Assembly (NCBI GenBank): GCA_030654695.1 | Contig: JAURWY010000017.1 | Coordinates: 1 to 64,000, forward strand | Length of the DNA stretch: 64,000 nt | Source of the DNA: Polaromonas sp. | Lineage (GTDB): Bacteria > Pseudomonadota > Gammaproteobacteria > Burkholderiales > Burkholderiaceae_C | Direction of reading: 5' to 3' | Shown: in pieces, positions 29,387-39,942 of the stretch | Layout: every line of letters begins with the position of its first letter | How positions within the stretch are numbered: the stretch's first letter is position 1 | Notes under the pieces: model-generated | Told to the model about the DNA's origin: nothing | What the model saw: the letters and a program-made list of their open reading frames with translations, nothing else | Database searches by the model: none | Program-made: the position numbers and the translations under genes

Positions 29387-30664
29387 TCAGGCACTGGCCT
29401 TAGCCTGTTCCCGATATACCAACAAAGGCTTGGTGTTGTCGTCGATAGTAGATTCATCGACCACCACTTTCTGCACTCCTTCCTGAGTAGGTAATTCAAA
29501 CATCGTATCGAGCAAGGACTGCTCCAAAATGGATCGCAAACCACGCGCACCTGTCTTGCGAGCCAAAGCTTTGCGAGCGATCGCAGCCAGCGCAGGCGGG
29601 CGAATCTCCAACTCAACGCCATCCATCCCCAACAGTTGCTGGTATTGCTTGAGGAGCGCGTTCTTGGGTTCCGTCAGGATACGCACCAGCGCGTCCTCGG
29701 TCAATTCACCCAAAGTAGCGACCACAGGCAAGCGACCGACCAACTCAGGAATGATGCCGAATTTGATCAAATCTTCTGGCTCCACCTCGCGGAAGACATC
29801 AGAGAGTTTTTTCTCTTCCTTGCTCATGATCGAAGCACCGAAACCAATGCCAGACTTAACCGAACGGCTCTGAATGACCTTTTCAAGGCCATCAAAAGCC
29901 CCGCCGCAGATAAACAGAATGTTGGTCGTGTCGATCTGAAGGAAGTCTTGATTCGGGTGCTTGCGCCCACCTTGTGGCGGCACCGAGGCCATCGTGCCCT
30001 CAATCAGCTTGAGAAGCGCTTGCTGCACACCCTCACCCGACACGTCACGCGTGATGGATGGGTTGTCAGATTTGCGCGAAATCTTGTCGATTTCATCGAT
30101 ATAAACAATGCCGCGCTGTGCTTTTTCTACTTCGTAATTGCAATTCTGAAGCAGCTTTTGAATGATGTTTTCGACGTCTTCACCCACATAACCGGCTTCA
30201 GTCAAGGTGGTGGCATCGGCGATCACGAAGGGCACGTTCAGCAAGCGAGCCAAGGTCTGAGCCAGCAGCGTCTTACCTGAGCCCGTAGGCCCAATCAGCA
30301 AAATGTTGCTCTTGGACAGCTCAATGTCGGGCTTTTTACCCTCACCCGAGCCCATGTGCTTAAGTCGCTTGTAGTGGTTGTACACCGCCACCGACAACGT
30401 ACGCTTGGCAGGATCTTGTCCAATCACGTATTGATCAAGGCTTGCTTTGATCTCGCCTGGGGTTGGCAAATCGCTGCGCGCTGGGCGGGATTGCTCCGTC
30501 TCTGCGGCGACCTCATCACGGATGATGTCGTTGCACAGTTCGATGCATTCGTCGCAGATAAAAACCGACGGGCCGGCGATGAGCTTTTTAACCTCGTGCT
30601 GGCTCTTTCCGCAGAAGGAGCAGTACAAGATTTTCTCGCTGGAAGAGCCTTTTTTCTCGGGCAT
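29387..30664 (-). CDS. clpX: ClpXP unfoldase subunit ClpX
   Basis: This 425-residue AAA+ unfoldase feeds substrates to ClpP. The N-terminal zinc-binding domain has four Cys (CSFCGKS and CDECIELC). Walker A is GPTGSGKT, Walker B is VYIDEIDK, and the IGFG loop that docks on ClpP is present in KSGIGFGA. Length and motifs are standard. It lies between clpP and lon in the conserved proteostasis block. Confidence 0.97.
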   Translation of the reverse strand: MPEKKGSSSEKILYCSFCGKSQHEVKKLIAGPSVFICDECIELCNDIIRDEVAAETEQSRPARSDLPTPGEIKASLDQYVIGQDPAKRTLSVAVYNHYKRLKHMGSGEGKKPDIELSKSNILLIGPTGSGKTLLAQTLARLLNVPFVIADATTLTEAGYVGEDVENIIQKLLQNCNYEVEKAQRGIVYIDEIDKISRKSDNPSITRDVSGEGVQQALLKLIEGTMASVPPQGGRKHPNQDFLQIDTTNILFICGGAFDGLEKVIQSRSVKSGIGFGASIMSKEEKKLSDVFREVEPEDLIKFGIIPELVGRLPVVATLGELTEDALVRILTEPKNALLKQYQQLLGMDGVELEIRPPALAAIARKALARKTGARGLRSILEQSLLDTMFELPTQEGVQKVVVDESTIDDNTKPLLVYREQAKASA

Positions 30665-30810
30665 GGTGCGGGCCTGTCAATGTGTCAGCAAGGTGGATAG
30701 AGCCATGATAAGACAAATGCCCAGCCGTTGATCCCGACGAATTACCGCGCTGCAGTGGGGCTTTTCAGCCAAACGCAACGGTATCCGCCTAGGCGCTGGG
30801 CCACTGGTCA

Positions 30811-31419
30811 TCACGCGCGCTTATCCAAAACCTTGTCAATAAGTCCGTAGGTGGCGGCCTCTTCGGCCGACATGTAGTAATCGCGCTCGGTGTCGTTTTG
30901 GATCTTCTCAATCGGTTGACCGGAGCGTTCGGCCAAAATGCGATTGAGTTGCTCACGCGTTTTAAGGATTTCGCGAGCATGGATCTCGATGTCTGTAGCC
31001 TGACCTTGCGTGCCGCCCAAGGGCTGGTGAATCATGATCTTGCTGTTGGGCAAAGAAAACCGTTTACCTTTGGCACCAGCGGCCAGCAAAAATGCGCCCA
31101 TGCTCGCCGCCATACCGATACACAGCGTCGATACATCCGGCTTGATGAACTGCATCGTGTCAAAAATCGACATCCCCGCGCTGACGCTACCGCCAGGTGA
31201 ATTGATGTAGAAAAAGATGTCCTTGTCAGGGTTTTCACTCTCAAGGAACAGCAATTGCGCCACAACCAAATTAGCGGTGGAGTCGTTGACCGGCCCTACC
31301 AGAAAAATAATGCGCTCGCGCAGCAGGCGGCTGTAAATGTCATAGGCGCGTTCGCCCCGACCCGATTGCTCAATGACCATGGGCACCATGCCCAGGTTTT
31401 GAATGTCCAGTGCGCTCAT
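30811..31419 (-). CDS. clpP: ATP-dependent Clp protease proteolytic subunit
   Basis: The 202-residue serine protease has the family motifs INSPGGSV, the catalytic Ser106 in [11 protein letters not shown], and His131 in MIHQPLGG. An Asp in the C-terminal ERDYYM segment completes the triad. It forms the chamber that works with ClpX (next gene, gap about 146 bases). It is preceded by tig, with a terminator-like hairpin between them. Confidence 0.97.
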   Translation of the reverse strand: MSALDIQNLGMVPMVIEQSGRGERAYDIYSRLLRERIIFLVGPVNDSTANLVVAQLLFLESENPDKDIFFYINSPGGSVSAGMSIFDTMQFIKPDVSTLCIGMAASMGAFLLAAGAKGKRFSLPNSKIMIHQPLGGTQGQATDIEIHAREILKTREQLNRILAERSGQPIEKIQNDTERDYYMSAEEAATYGLIDKVLDKRA

Positions 31420-31580
31420 GTGCGTCCTTCAAATAGTGGCACCCGACATCAGGTGACACAAATGTGTGTGTGAATTGATTATGACGCGCGAAAAGCCCCG
31501 GCCGAACGCCGGAAAAAGACCATGACTACCTTGATCGTCTTTCCGTTGTTTGCACGCAAAGCATCCAACGCAAAAGCAAA

Positions 31581-31614
31581 AGGCACCTGCATCCGCTAAG
31601 GATGGCAGGTGCCT
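31581..31614 (-). terminator. Terminator-like hairpin between tig and clpP
   Basis: A 10-bp stem (31581-31590 with 31605-31614) is extended by an inner ATCC/GGAT pairing. On the minus strand it is followed by a T-rich stretch. It probably ends or attenuates the tig transcript. Confidence 0.65.
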
Positions 31615-31678
31615 CGACAGCAAGCTCAGTCAAAAAGAACCAAGCACTGTCAAATAGACCCAAAAGCCAACAAAGACA

Positions 31679-33001
31679 TCAAGCCTGTTGCTGCTGACCC
31701 ATCAGCTCTTCGAAGCTCAATGGCTTGTCAGACACCTTAGCCTTGGCCAAAACGAAATCAGCCACATTACCTTCGATCACAACCGCTTCAACTTCAGCCA
31801 TGCGCTGACGGTCGCTCAAGTACCAAGCCACGACTTGGGCTGGCTGCTCGTAGCTCTGCGACAACTCTTGGATATGGGCTTGCAGTTGCTCAGGCTTGGC
31901 TTGCAGGTTGTTCGTCTTCACGATTTCTGCCACAGTCAAACCCAAACGCACACGGCGCTCAGCTTGCGGCTTGAACAACTCAGCAGGAATAGGCGCTTTA
32001 TCAGCGTCGGCGATGCCACGTGACTTCAAGTCGGCACGAGCACCCTCAACCAAACGGTCGGTTTCAGCAGCAATCAAAGACTGAGGCAGATCAAACTCAA
32101 CCAGCTTGAGCAAGGATTCCATTGCAGCGGCCTTATTGCGAGCAGCCACGCGGAACTTGACTTCACGCTCCAGATTGCGCTTGATGTCAGCGCGCAAGGC
32201 GTCGATCGAGCCGTCTTCCAAACCCAGTGTCTTGATGAACTCTTCGTTCAATTCAGGCAGGTTTTGGCACTCGAGCTTGTTCAAGGTCACCAAGAAGTCA
32301 GCTTCTTTGCCAGCCACGTCTTTACCTTGATAGTCTTCGGGGAAGGTCAAGGGGAAAGTCTTGGACTCGCCTGTCTTCATGCCACGAACGGCCTTCTCGA
32401 AAGCCTCCAGCATCTGACCTTCGCCGACCAAGAACTGAAAGCCTTCAGCCTTGCCGCCGTCGAAAGGGACGCCGTCGATCTTGCCTTCAAAATCGATGGT
32501 CACACGATCGCCATCAACCGCTGCTTCAGCAGCCGGGCGCTGGGCGAACGTACGACGCTGCTTGCGCAGAATCTCAATGGTGCGGTCGATGGCTGCATCG
32601 TTGACATCAGCCGTCACGCGCTCAACTTCAGCCGTGCTCAGGTCGCCAATGCTCACTTCAGGGTAAACCTCAAAGGTGGCATCAAATTGCAACTGACCTT
32701 CAACCGCGCCGCCTTCTTTTTCAGCGATGCGGGGCTGGCCGGCCACGTGCAGCTTGGCTTCTTGCGCAGCCTGCGAAAAGGCTTCGCCGAGCTTGTCGTT
32801 GACCACTTCGTATTGCACGGAGTAGCCGTAGCGCTGCGACACAACGCTCATTGGCACCTTGCCTGGGCGGAAGCCGTCAGCCTTGGTGGTGCGCGCCAGT
32901 TTTTTCAGGCGTGCATCGACTTCGTTCTTGAGGACGTCAGCTGCCAGCGACAGCGTGATGCGGCGCTCCAGCTTGTCGAGGGTCTCCACGGTGATCGCCA
33001 T
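31679..33001 (-). CDS. tig: Trigger factor (ribosome-associated chaperone, peptidyl-prolyl isomerase)
   Basis: The 440-residue protein has the N-terminal ribosome-binding domain with the GFRPGKVP signature (residues about 44-51), a central FKBP-type PPIase domain (GDRVTIDFEGKIDGVPFDGG), and a C-terminal helical chaperone domain. It binds nascent chains at the ribosome exit. It heads the tig-clpP-clpX-lon block and lies just downstream of a tRNA-Leu gene in the same direction. Confidence 0.97.
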   Translation of the reverse strand: MAITVETLDKLERRITLSLAADVLKNEVDARLKKLARTTKADGFRPGKVPMSVVSQRYGYSVQYEVVNDKLGEAFSQAAQEAKLHVAGQPRIAEKEGGAVEGQLQFDATFEVYPEVSIGDLSTAEVERVTADVNDAAIDRTIEILRKQRRTFAQRPAAEAAVDGDRVTIDFEGKIDGVPFDGGKAEGFQFLVGEGQMLEAFEKAVRGMKTGESKTFPLTFPEDYQGKDVAGKEADFLVTLNKLECQNLPELNEEFIKTLGLEDGSIDALRADIKRNLEREVKFRVAARNKAAAMESLLKLVEFDLPQSLIAAETDRLVEGARADLKSRGIADADKAPIPAELFKPQAERRVRLGLTVAEIVKTNNLQAKPEQLQAHIQELSQSYEQPAQVVAWYLSDRQRMAEVEAVVIEGNVADFVLAKAKVSDKPLSFEELMGQQQQA

Positions 33002-33039
33002 GATATGAGCTCTCAGTATGTGTAAATTGAAATGAAGTG

Positions 33040-33126
33040 TGGTGCGCGGGGGGGGACTCGAACCCCCACACCATTGCTGGCGTCAGGACCTAAACCTGGT
33101 GCGTCTACCAATTTCGCCACCCGCGC
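33040..33126 (-). tRNA. tRNA-Leu(TAG)
   Basis: The 87-base class II tRNA has an encoded CCA. The acceptor is GCGCGGG/CCCGCGC, the anticodon loop TTTAGGT gives TAG, there is a long variable arm, and the T arm has GGTTCGAGTCC. It is located 38 bases before tig on the same strand. Confidence 0.95.
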
Positions 33127-33272
33127 ATCAACATAAAAAGTCCGGCTACTGATCGAGCCTGTTTGCATTGGGTTCACGAGGAGCCCTTTGCAATCAGCCC
33201 CACCCGGCATCCGGACAGGCAAATTTTTCGCAACCTCTGATTCTAGCTCGGCTCTGGCCTTGTTTTCAAAAC

Positions 33273-36200
33273 TCAGACAACCGATGCATCCGGACGACGA
33301 ACTCTGAACCAGGCCGCATACATGGCCGGCAAGGCCAGCAGCGTCAAAAAGGTCGCCACGATCAGCCCACCCATGATCGCCACAGCCATAGGGCCCCAAA
33401 AGGCGCTTCGACTCAAGGGGATCATGGCCAAGACGGCAGCGGCCGCAGTCAGCACGATAGGACGAAAGCGCCTCACCGAAGCACCGACGATAGCATCCCA
33501 AGCAGGCACACCTCGCCCACGATCTTGTTCGATTTGGTCGATCAAGATCACCGAGTTACGCATGATCATGCCCATCAGGGCGATGACACCCAACAAGGCC
33601 ACAAAACCGAAGGGGCGGTCGAGCGCCAACAAAGACATGGCCACGCCTGCGATCCCCATGGGCCCGGTCAGGAAAACCAGCATCGCCCTTGAGAAGCTTT
33701 GCAACTGAAGCATCAACAGTGTGAAGATGATGAACAGCATCGTGGGTACGTTGGCAAAAATAGAACCCTGCCCTTTGCTTGACTCTTCTGCCGTACCGGC
33801 CAATTGCACCTGATAGCCTAGGGGCATTTTGGCTTGCAACGCCTGCATTTGAGGCCACAGAGCACCACTGACAGTCGTCCCCTGAACGCCATCGCGCACG
33901 TCGCCCTGCACGGTTATCGCAAAGTGCCGGCCTTCACGCCACAGCACACCGGGCTCCCAGACCATCTGAGGCTTGGCCACTTGCGCAACGGGAATCATGC
34001 GTCCAGATGCGGTTGGCACATAGGTGTTACCCAATGCAGCCAAAGTCAGCCGTTCCGATTGCGGCGAGCGCAAGCTGATGTCGATCAAACGATCGCCTTC
34101 TCGGTACTGCCCTATGGTGGTGCCCGACGTCATGAATCGCGTCGCTTGCGCAATGGACTGGGTTGTGACGCCCAACGCACGCGCTTTGTCTTGATCAATG
34201 CTGAGTCGAATCGCTTTGATGGATTCGTTCCAGTTGTCGTTGACACCACGCATATCAGCGTTGGCACGCAAGATCGCCTTGCCCTCTTCAGCCCAATGGC
34301 GCAAGGTGGCCACGTCGTCACCCACGATACGGAACTGGACGGGGTAAGGCACAGGCGGCCCGTTTGGCAACACCTTGACACGTGAGCGAATTTCGGGGAA
34401 TTCAGCTGCGAGCAGTTCAGGTAATTTGCGACGCAGCTTTTCGCGCATGGCCGAATCTTCAGGCAAGACAATGACCTGACTCACATTGCTTTGTGGGAAG
34501 ATTTGATCCATCGGCAGGTAAAAGCGCGGCAAGCCCGAACCGATCCAAGTGCTGACGGTGCGCACACCAGGCTCCCTCATCATGCGCGACTCAAAGCGCT
34601 TGGCGACGGCTTCGGTGACGTCAAAGCTGCTGCCCTCAGGCAACCACAAATCCACAATGATTTCAGGTCGACTCGAGTCTGGGAAAAATTGTTGCTGCAC
34701 CTTACCCATGCCAACAAAACCCAAGACCAGCGCCATGATCGTGATGGCAATGGTCACCCATCGGTGGGCCACGCACCAATGCACCAAGGCCTTGAAGCGC
34801 GAGTAAAAAGGCGTAGCGTACAAGTCCACATGCTCGCCTTGGCTGCTAAGCGCCTTGGGGCGGGTACGCAATAGCCATTGACCAAGGTAAGGCACAAAAT
34901 ACACCGAGACCACCCACGAAATCAACAAGGCAGCGGCCGTCACCGCGAATATGGCGAAGGTGTATTCACCAACAGATGAATTGGCCATGCCTATGGGCAA
35001 AAAGCCTGCCGCCGTGATCAGCGTGCCTGTGAGCATCGGCATGGCGGTGATGTCATACGCGGCCGTGGCTGCGCTGACTTTGTCATAGCCCTCTTCGAGC
35101 TTGTGAACCATCATTTCCACAGCAATGATGGCATCGTCTACCAACAAGCCCAGCGCAATGATCAGTGCCCCGAGTGAGATTTTATGAAGCCCTACCCCCC
35201 AGATCGCCATGACCAAGAACGTCATAGCCAAAACCAAGGGAATGGTGATGGCCACGACCATGCCCGGCCAGATGTCCAAGCGCAGAGGCTTGGTATGCAG
35301 TCCCAGGCTGATGAAGCTGACGGCCATCACAACCGCCACGGCCTCAATCAGCGCATGAACAAATTCACCGACTGAAGTTGACACGGCTTGGGGCTGATCC
35401 TGCAACTGCGTCATCTCGATACCCACGGGCAGATCGGCCTTGATGCGCGCGGTAGCGGCACTCAGGCTTTTGCCTAGCTCAATGATGTCGCCACCTTTGG
35501 CCATCGAAATACCCAAGGCAATCACGCTTTGGCCTTGATGCCTGACTTTGGTCACGGGGGGGTCGTCATAGCCTCGGCGAATGTGTGCGATGTCACCCAG
35601 ACGGAAGCTGCGCGCTTGCCCTGTAGCTGGATTGACCACTCGAATCGGCATTTGCCGCAGTTGCTCAACGGATTCGAATGCGCCATTCACCCGCATCTGG
35701 ATGTTGGCTTGGTCGCCAGCGTATACGCCTGCACCCTCAACGCCATTTTGCGCATTGAGTTGGCTGATCACCTGACCTAGATCCAAGCCAAGTTGCGCTA
35801 ATTTGAGCTGAGACAGTTCGACGAAAATCTTCTCTGGCTGAACCCCAAATAGCTCGACTTTGGCCACGCCTGGCACATGCAGCATCTCAGATCGTGCTTT
35901 GTCGGCAAACCGACGCAACTCTTCTGGAGAAAAGCCGTCAGCAGACAGGGCGTAAATCGATCCGTAGACATCGCCAAATTCGTCGTTGAAAAACGGCCCG
36001 ATCACACCTTGAGGCAGGGTGTGGCGGATATCGCCGACCTTCTTGCGAACCTGGTACCAAAGGTTGGGGATTTCGTTGGAATGCGTGGTGTCCTTAACCA
36101 AGATCAGTGTGAAAGACTCGCCCGGCTTGGTATATGACCGGATCTTGTCAGCCGAGGGAACTTCTTGTAGCGTGCGTTCAATTTTGTCAGTAACCTGATC

Positions 36201-36440
36201 GGCCACTTGCTGTGCGGTGGCGCCCGGCCAGTACGCCCTGACAACCATGATCCGAAAGGCAAATGGGGGGTCTTCGTCCTGGCCTAACTGGAAATAGGCC
36301 ATCATGCCCAACAACATGAGGACCACCATCAGGTAGCGCGTCAAGGCGGGGTGATCTAGTGCCCAACGAGAAATATTAAAACGCTGCGTTGAAGGCGCAG
36401 CAGCAGGCGCATCGCACGAGGCATCTGGCTTGTGGTTCAA
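33273..36440 (-). CDS. RND-family efflux transporter permease
   Basis: The 1055-residue inner-membrane pump has the RND architecture: an N-terminal span, a large periplasmic porter domain, a span block with GLLVDDAIIAVEMMVHKLEEG, a second periplasmic domain, and a C-terminal span block ending in LALPAMYAAWF. The charged Asp pair in the LLVDDAI segment (TM4) is the proton-relay signature. The sequence style (QDEDPPFAFRIMVV near the start) resembles TriC/VexF-type hydrophobe/multidrug exporters rather than CusA metal pumps. It forms an operon with the membrane fusion protein gene upstream (17-base gap). No TolC-type gene is adjacent, so it must use one encoded elsewhere. Confidence 0.9.
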   Translation of the reverse strand: MNHKPDASCDAPAAAPSTQRFNISRWALDHPALTRYLMVVLMLLGMMAYFQLGQDEDPPFAFRIMVVRAYWPGATAQQVADQVTDKIERTLQEVPSADKIRSYTKPGESFTLILVKDTTHSNEIPNLWYQVRKKVGDIRHTLPQGVIGPFFNDEFGDVYGSIYALSADGFSPEELRRFADKARSEMLHVPGVAKVELFGVQPEKIFVELSQLKLAQLGLDLGQVISQLNAQNGVEGAGVYAGDQANIQMRVNGAFESVEQLRQMPIRVVNPATGQARSFRLGDIAHIRRGYDDPPVTKVRHQGQSVIALGISMAKGGDIIELGKSLSAATARIKADLPVGIEMTQLQDQPQAVSTSVGEFVHALIEAVAVVMAVSFISLGLHTKPLRLDIWPGMVVAITIPLVLAMTFLVMAIWGVGLHKISLGALIIALGLLVDDAIIAVEMMVHKLEEGYDKVSAATAAYDITAMPMLTGTLITAAGFLPIGMANSSVGEYTFAIFAVTAAALLISWVVSVYFVPYLGQWLLRTRPKALSSQGEHVDLYATPFYSRFKALVHWCVAHRWVTIAITIMALVLGFVGMGKVQQQFFPDSSRPEIIVDLWLPEGSSFDVTEAVAKRFESRMMREPGVRTVSTWIGSGLPRFYLPMDQIFPQSNVSQVIVLPEDSAMREKLRRKLPELLAAEFPEIRSRVKVLPNGPPVPYPVQFRIVGDDVATLRHWAEEGKAILRANADMRGVNDNWNESIKAIRLSIDQDKARALGVTTQSIAQATRFMTSGTTIGQYREGDRLIDISLRSPQSERLTLAALGNTYVPTASGRMIPVAQVAKPQMVWEPGVLWREGRHFAITVQGDVRDGVQGTTVSGALWPQMQALQAKMPLGYQVQLAGTAEESSKGQGSIFANVPTMLFIIFTLLMLQLQSFSRAMLVFLTGPMGIAGVAMSLLALDRPFGFVALLGVIALMGMIMRNSVILIDQIEQDRGRGVPAWDAIVGASVRRFRPIVLTAAAAVLAMIPLSRSAFWGPMAVAIMGGLIVATFLTLLALPAMYAAWFRVRRPDASVV

Positions 36441-36457
36441 AGCATGCTCCTTGGCGA

Positions 36458-37588
36458 TCAGAACTTGGTGGCCAACGTGCCATCAGCTACAGCGGGCTGA
36501 TAGCGACGCACTTTTTGGCCCGGACTCAGGGTGTGTGCCCCTGCGGTCACGATCTCCTGACCCACTTGAAGTCCCCGTGCGATGAGCACCACGTTACCGG
36601 TGATATCACCAGTTATCACCTGCTGTGGGCTGACGGTCAAGGATGCTGCATCGAGCACCCATACGACCGACTTGCCCTCGCGTTCAGCCAGCGCGTACAA
36701 GGGAATGCGCACTCCGCCTGCGACGTGCACAGGCGTGGTGAAAACAACGCTGCCGGATTGCCCCAACTCAAACCCCGCTTTACCCACATCAGCCTTAACC
36801 AAGAAGGTGCGTGTGATGGGGTCGGCCGAAGCTGCGATCTCTCGTATCGTGGCAGCAACCCAGTCGGCACTGGCCCATCGGCGCACTTTGATTGCGCCCT
36901 TTTTACCCAACAAGGCACGCACCACCGGGGCCATGTCCTCCGGAATGGCAAAAACGGCGTCTCTTGGGCCGTCGTGAGCCAAGGTCAACACAGGCAGACC
37001 TGCACTGACCACTTGCCCCGGCTCTAAATCAACCGAGGTGATGACGCCCGATGCATCTGCCACCAAAGCCGCATAGCTGGCTTGGTTGCTTTGCACCCCC
37101 GTTTGCGCACGTGCTTGGCGCAAAGCTGCCTCAGCGGTGCGTTGCACTGTCACGTGTCGATCCAACTCGGCTTCACTGATGAAGCCCTGCGTCTTCAATT
37201 CAGTAAAGCGTTTGAGGTCAGCAGACGCTTGGCTTGCATTCGCTTCAGCGGCCACGAGTCCCGCACGGGCGGCATCCTGACCAAGCTTGAAGTCTTGTGG
37301 ATCGAGTTGAGCCAAAACCTGCCCGAGCCGCACAACTTGCCCCGATTCCACCAGGCGCCGCGTCACTTTACCTAGCACCTGGAAACCAAGACGTGTCTCA
37401 GTGCGGGCGCGAATGTCAGCGGCGAATTCGCGCTCCAGCACGCCGCCCGTCTCAGACAGCAGCAAAGTACGCACTGCACGCACAGGCGTTGGAGCAGGTG
37501 GCTCTTTGCTGCAAGCGGTCAGTAAGGTCAGCACGATGGATGCCAGCATCCAAACAGATATCGATGATCGGTTCGCGTTCAATTTCAT
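36458..37588 (-). CDS. RND efflux periplasmic adaptor (membrane fusion) lipoprotein
   Basis: The protein is about 376 residues from the ATG at 37588; the open frame extends upstream but the signal peptide fits this start. The lipobox LTAC-S gives a lipid-anchored adaptor. The mature part shows the MFP pattern: LGFQVLGKVTRRLVESGQVVRLGQVLAQLDPQDF (lipoyl half), an alpha hairpin, DGVITSVDLEPGQVVSAG-like second lipoyl half, and a barrel with VRIPLYALAEREG. It works with the RND pump encoded next. No dedicated regulator gene is adjacent. Confidence 0.88.
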   Translation of the reverse strand: MKLNANRSSISVWMLASIVLTLLTACSKEPPAPTPVRAVRTLLLSETGGVLEREFAADIRARTETRLGFQVLGKVTRRLVESGQVVRLGQVLAQLDPQDFKLGQDAARAGLVAAEANASQASADLKRFTELKTQGFISEAELDRHVTVQRTAEAALRQARAQTGVQSNQASYAALVADASGVITSVDLEPGQVVSAGLPVLTLAHDGPRDAVFAIPEDMAPVVRALLGKKGAIKVRRWASADWVAATIREIAASADPITRTFLVKADVGKAGFELGQSGSVVFTTPVHVAGGVRIPLYALAEREGKSVVWVLDAASLTVSPQQVITGDITGNVVLIARGLQVGQEIVTAGAHTLSPGQKVRRYQPAVADGTLATKF

Positions 37589-37716
37589 GACTTGATAATA
37601 GTTCGGTATGAGGCTTTTTGCGACCACAAGAATAACTGACCCGCAAGTCAGTAGTGTAAGCAAGGTCTTCAAGACCAGTCAATCGATCTCTTGAGACAAT
37701 ACGGCCTGAATCTGCC

Positions 37717-38601
37717 TTGTCTCACATGAAACCACCCTCACCAACGCTTGTTAGCGAAGCCTTTCCCCGTACGGGCAGCAGCCTTTATTACGCCTTGGCT
37801 GCTGCGCCCACCGCCCACCGCCGCGTACTGTCGCTGTGGTTACAGTGGTGGCACCAAACAGCCCAAATCCCCCTGATCATCAGTGACCCGGGCGTCGCAG
37901 AAACGAAACTGCGCTGGTGGCAGCAAGAGGTCAACAAGGCTTCTCAAGGGCAAGCGAGCCACCCTGTCCTCAAAGAATTGATGGAGGCTAGCGCAGCGTC
38001 CCAGGCGTGCCAGCTGCCAGCTTGGTCAAATTGGCAATCTCAACTGGATGAATTGATCGCACTGATCCACCAGACGCGCTGGCTGGAAGAGGCCAGCTTG
38101 ATTCGCCATGCACAGCGCTCGACCGGCTTAGCGTGTGAAGGCGCTGCGGTCATTCTGGGACTCGATGACGAGGCGGCGCTGTCTGTGGCGCGGCAAATTG
38201 GATGCGGCTTGAGGCAGGCACATTTTTTAGCCCGACTAGGGCAAGATGCACGAGCAGGTTGGGTGAACGTCGGCATTGATGTCCTGCAGCAACACGATGT
38301 GCGCGCACATCAGTTGAGCAAGCCTGTGGCCGGGCAAACGCCAAGCGGTTGGGCTGGTTTACTGCTGCACTTACAAAACCGAGCGAGCAGCACACTGACA
38401 GAGGCCTGCCACGCCGCCCGAGCGCTACCTCGTCCTCAGCGTCAAGCGCTCAAGCCCCTGCTGGTCTTGGCTCAGATCCAATTGCGTCAAGTTGCTGAAA
38501 TCGCCCGTCACGGTGATCTTGTCTTGCACGAGCGCATTGTTTTGACGCCGATCCGCAAATGGTGGATCGGCCAGAGGGTGATCTGGGGTCTGCTGCATTA
38601 A
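37717..38601 (+). CDS. Squalene/phytoene synthase-like protein
   Basis: This 294-residue protein of the all-alpha isoprenoid synthase fold has the SLYYA start, the KLRWWQQEV segment typical of the family, and a helix with RQIGCGLRQAHFLARLGQDARAG. The first Asp-rich motif is not evident and the second (normally followed by R-[VIL]-Y-[LM]-P) is altered to DARAGWVNVGIDVL, so it may not condense prenyl diphosphates. Similar divergent members exist, including the NDUFAF6-like group. It is a lone gene, divergent from the RND operon and convergent with the TIGR03790 gene. Confidence 0.7.
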   Translation: MSHMKPPSPTLVSEAFPRTGSSLYYALAAAPTAHRRVLSLWLQWWHQTAQIPLIISDPGVAETKLRWWQQEVNKASQGQASHPVLKELMEASAASQACQLPAWSNWQSQLDELIALIHQTRWLEEASLIRHAQRSTGLACEGAAVILGLDDEAALSVARQIGCGLRQAHFLARLGQDARAGWVNVGIDVLQQHDVRAHQLSKPVAGQTPSGWAGLLLHLQNRASSTLTEACHAARALPRPQRQALKPLLVLAQIQLRQVAEIARHGDLVLHERIVLTPIRKWWIGQRVIWGLLH

Positions 38602-38625
38602 GTGCACGCGGCAGCCCATTAACCA

Positions 38626-39819
38626 CTACCTAGAGAACGGTGCCGCCAAGGGTTCACCAACAAACAAGCCTTGCTGAGGCCAGGCCACACTCTTCCAATA
38701 AGCCTCTAGTGCCGTTGCACCTTGAACATAGAACAGCAACAAGGCCTGAGGATTTGGAAATTTCTGCAAATGGGCGCAAGGCTCGCTCGTCGTGCCGTAA
38801 CTGGCGGTTGCACCTGCATCGAGCCACGACAAGACGGTCATCTGACCATGAGGCTGGTCCAGCACGCCGCCAAATGATGTCAGGTGATCAGCCAAGGCGC
38901 CAGGTACAAAGTTGACGGTATCGAGCCCGTCAACCGTGGTACGACCTGTGAGGTACATCAAGACGCGATCCACGTTCTTGGGGCCTTCAGACTGATCTAA
39001 AACCACATTAAGCCCAAACCGGCCAACTGGGCCCGCGGGCGGGAAAAAGACCTGCCTTTGGCTGCGCACCGCGTCTGTCGTTGTCACAAAATGAGCGTTC
39101 ACGGGCAAGGCACCACGCAGACCCAAGGTGTGATCCGAGCCCACGCCACGGTCTATCAGGGTCTTGGCTGAATCGACGTCCTTAGCGGCCAACATCATGC
39201 TCAAGCGCATGCGGTGGTCTTGGAACGGCTTGGTCGAGGCCGAGCCGAAATAACTGGATATTTTGGTTGTGGCGCAGCTGTTAGAGCACAGTTTGGCATC
39301 AAACCCCATCGCCAAGGCACCCGTTATCGAGTTGCAGTCCACGCCGTACGGTATGCGCCAAGCCAAAGCCAAACCTTGCACGCGCTGCCCATAGAACGCG
39401 TCAATGCGCTTAGCCAGTGCGGTAAATTCTGGCGGCGTCAACGTCGACCTGATCGGCAGGCTCACATGCAAGACTTGCGACGCTGGAATCTGCCTGGCTT
39501 TTGCGTAATAAGCCCCCACTTGCACGGAGTAGGGATCGTCATCATTGATGACCAAACCTAAATCCTTGCTGGTGAGGTGCCCAAATACACGCGGCGCCTT
39601 GGCCCATTTGCGCTCACGAACGAGTGCCATAGGCGCAGATGGAGGCGGAGGCGGTGCCGCCGAGGCCGCACTGCCCGATGCCGATGCCGATGTGACAGAA
39701 GGATTTCCTGCATTTTTGTCTGGCGGCGTGGTTTGGGCCACCACAGCACCAGCCATCAGCACCGCCAAAACACCCACAAACACACGCTGAGCCGGCATAA
39801 AAACTCTGATATTTGTCAT
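38626..39819 (-). CDS. TIGR03790-family exported protein
   Basis: The protein is about 397 residues from the ATG at 39819; another ATG at 39798 is possible. A signal peptide (ending near VVAQ) is followed by a Ser/Ala/Pro-rich linker. The globular part has the TIGR03790 pattern: LGLVINDDDPYSVQVGAYYA and ASQVLHVSLP near its start, then GLALAWRIPYGVD and LQKFPNPQALLLFY. The family function is not known. It is divergent from an IclR-type regulator gene with about 120 bases between the chosen starts. Confidence 0.75.
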   Translation of the reverse strand: MTNIRVFMPAQRVFVGVLAVLMAGAVVAQTTPPDKNAGNPSVTSASASGSAASAAPPPPPSAPMALVRERKWAKAPRVFGHLTSKDLGLVINDDDPYSVQVGAYYAKARQIPASQVLHVSLPIRSTLTPPEFTALAKRIDAFYGQRVQGLALAWRIPYGVDCNSITGALAMGFDAKLCSNSCATTKISSYFGSASTKPFQDHRMRLSMMLAAKDVDSAKTLIDRGVGSDHTLGLRGALPVNAHFVTTTDAVRSQRQVFFPPAGPVGRFGLNVVLDQSEGPKNVDRVLMYLTGRTTVDGLDTVNFVPGALADHLTSFGGVLDQPHGQMTVLSWLDAGATASYGTTSEPCAHLQKFPNPQALLLFYVQGATALEAYWKSVAWPQQGLFVGEPLAAPFSR

Positions 39820-39942
39820 AGGCGTAATGAAATACCGAAAACAAGGGGTGTGAGCACCGGAAATGCGCTCAAGGCACGGATTATTTCGCCGATTGATTGG
39901 GTATCTCACATTTCAAAAAACCTTCTCACGGAGGAAAACCCG

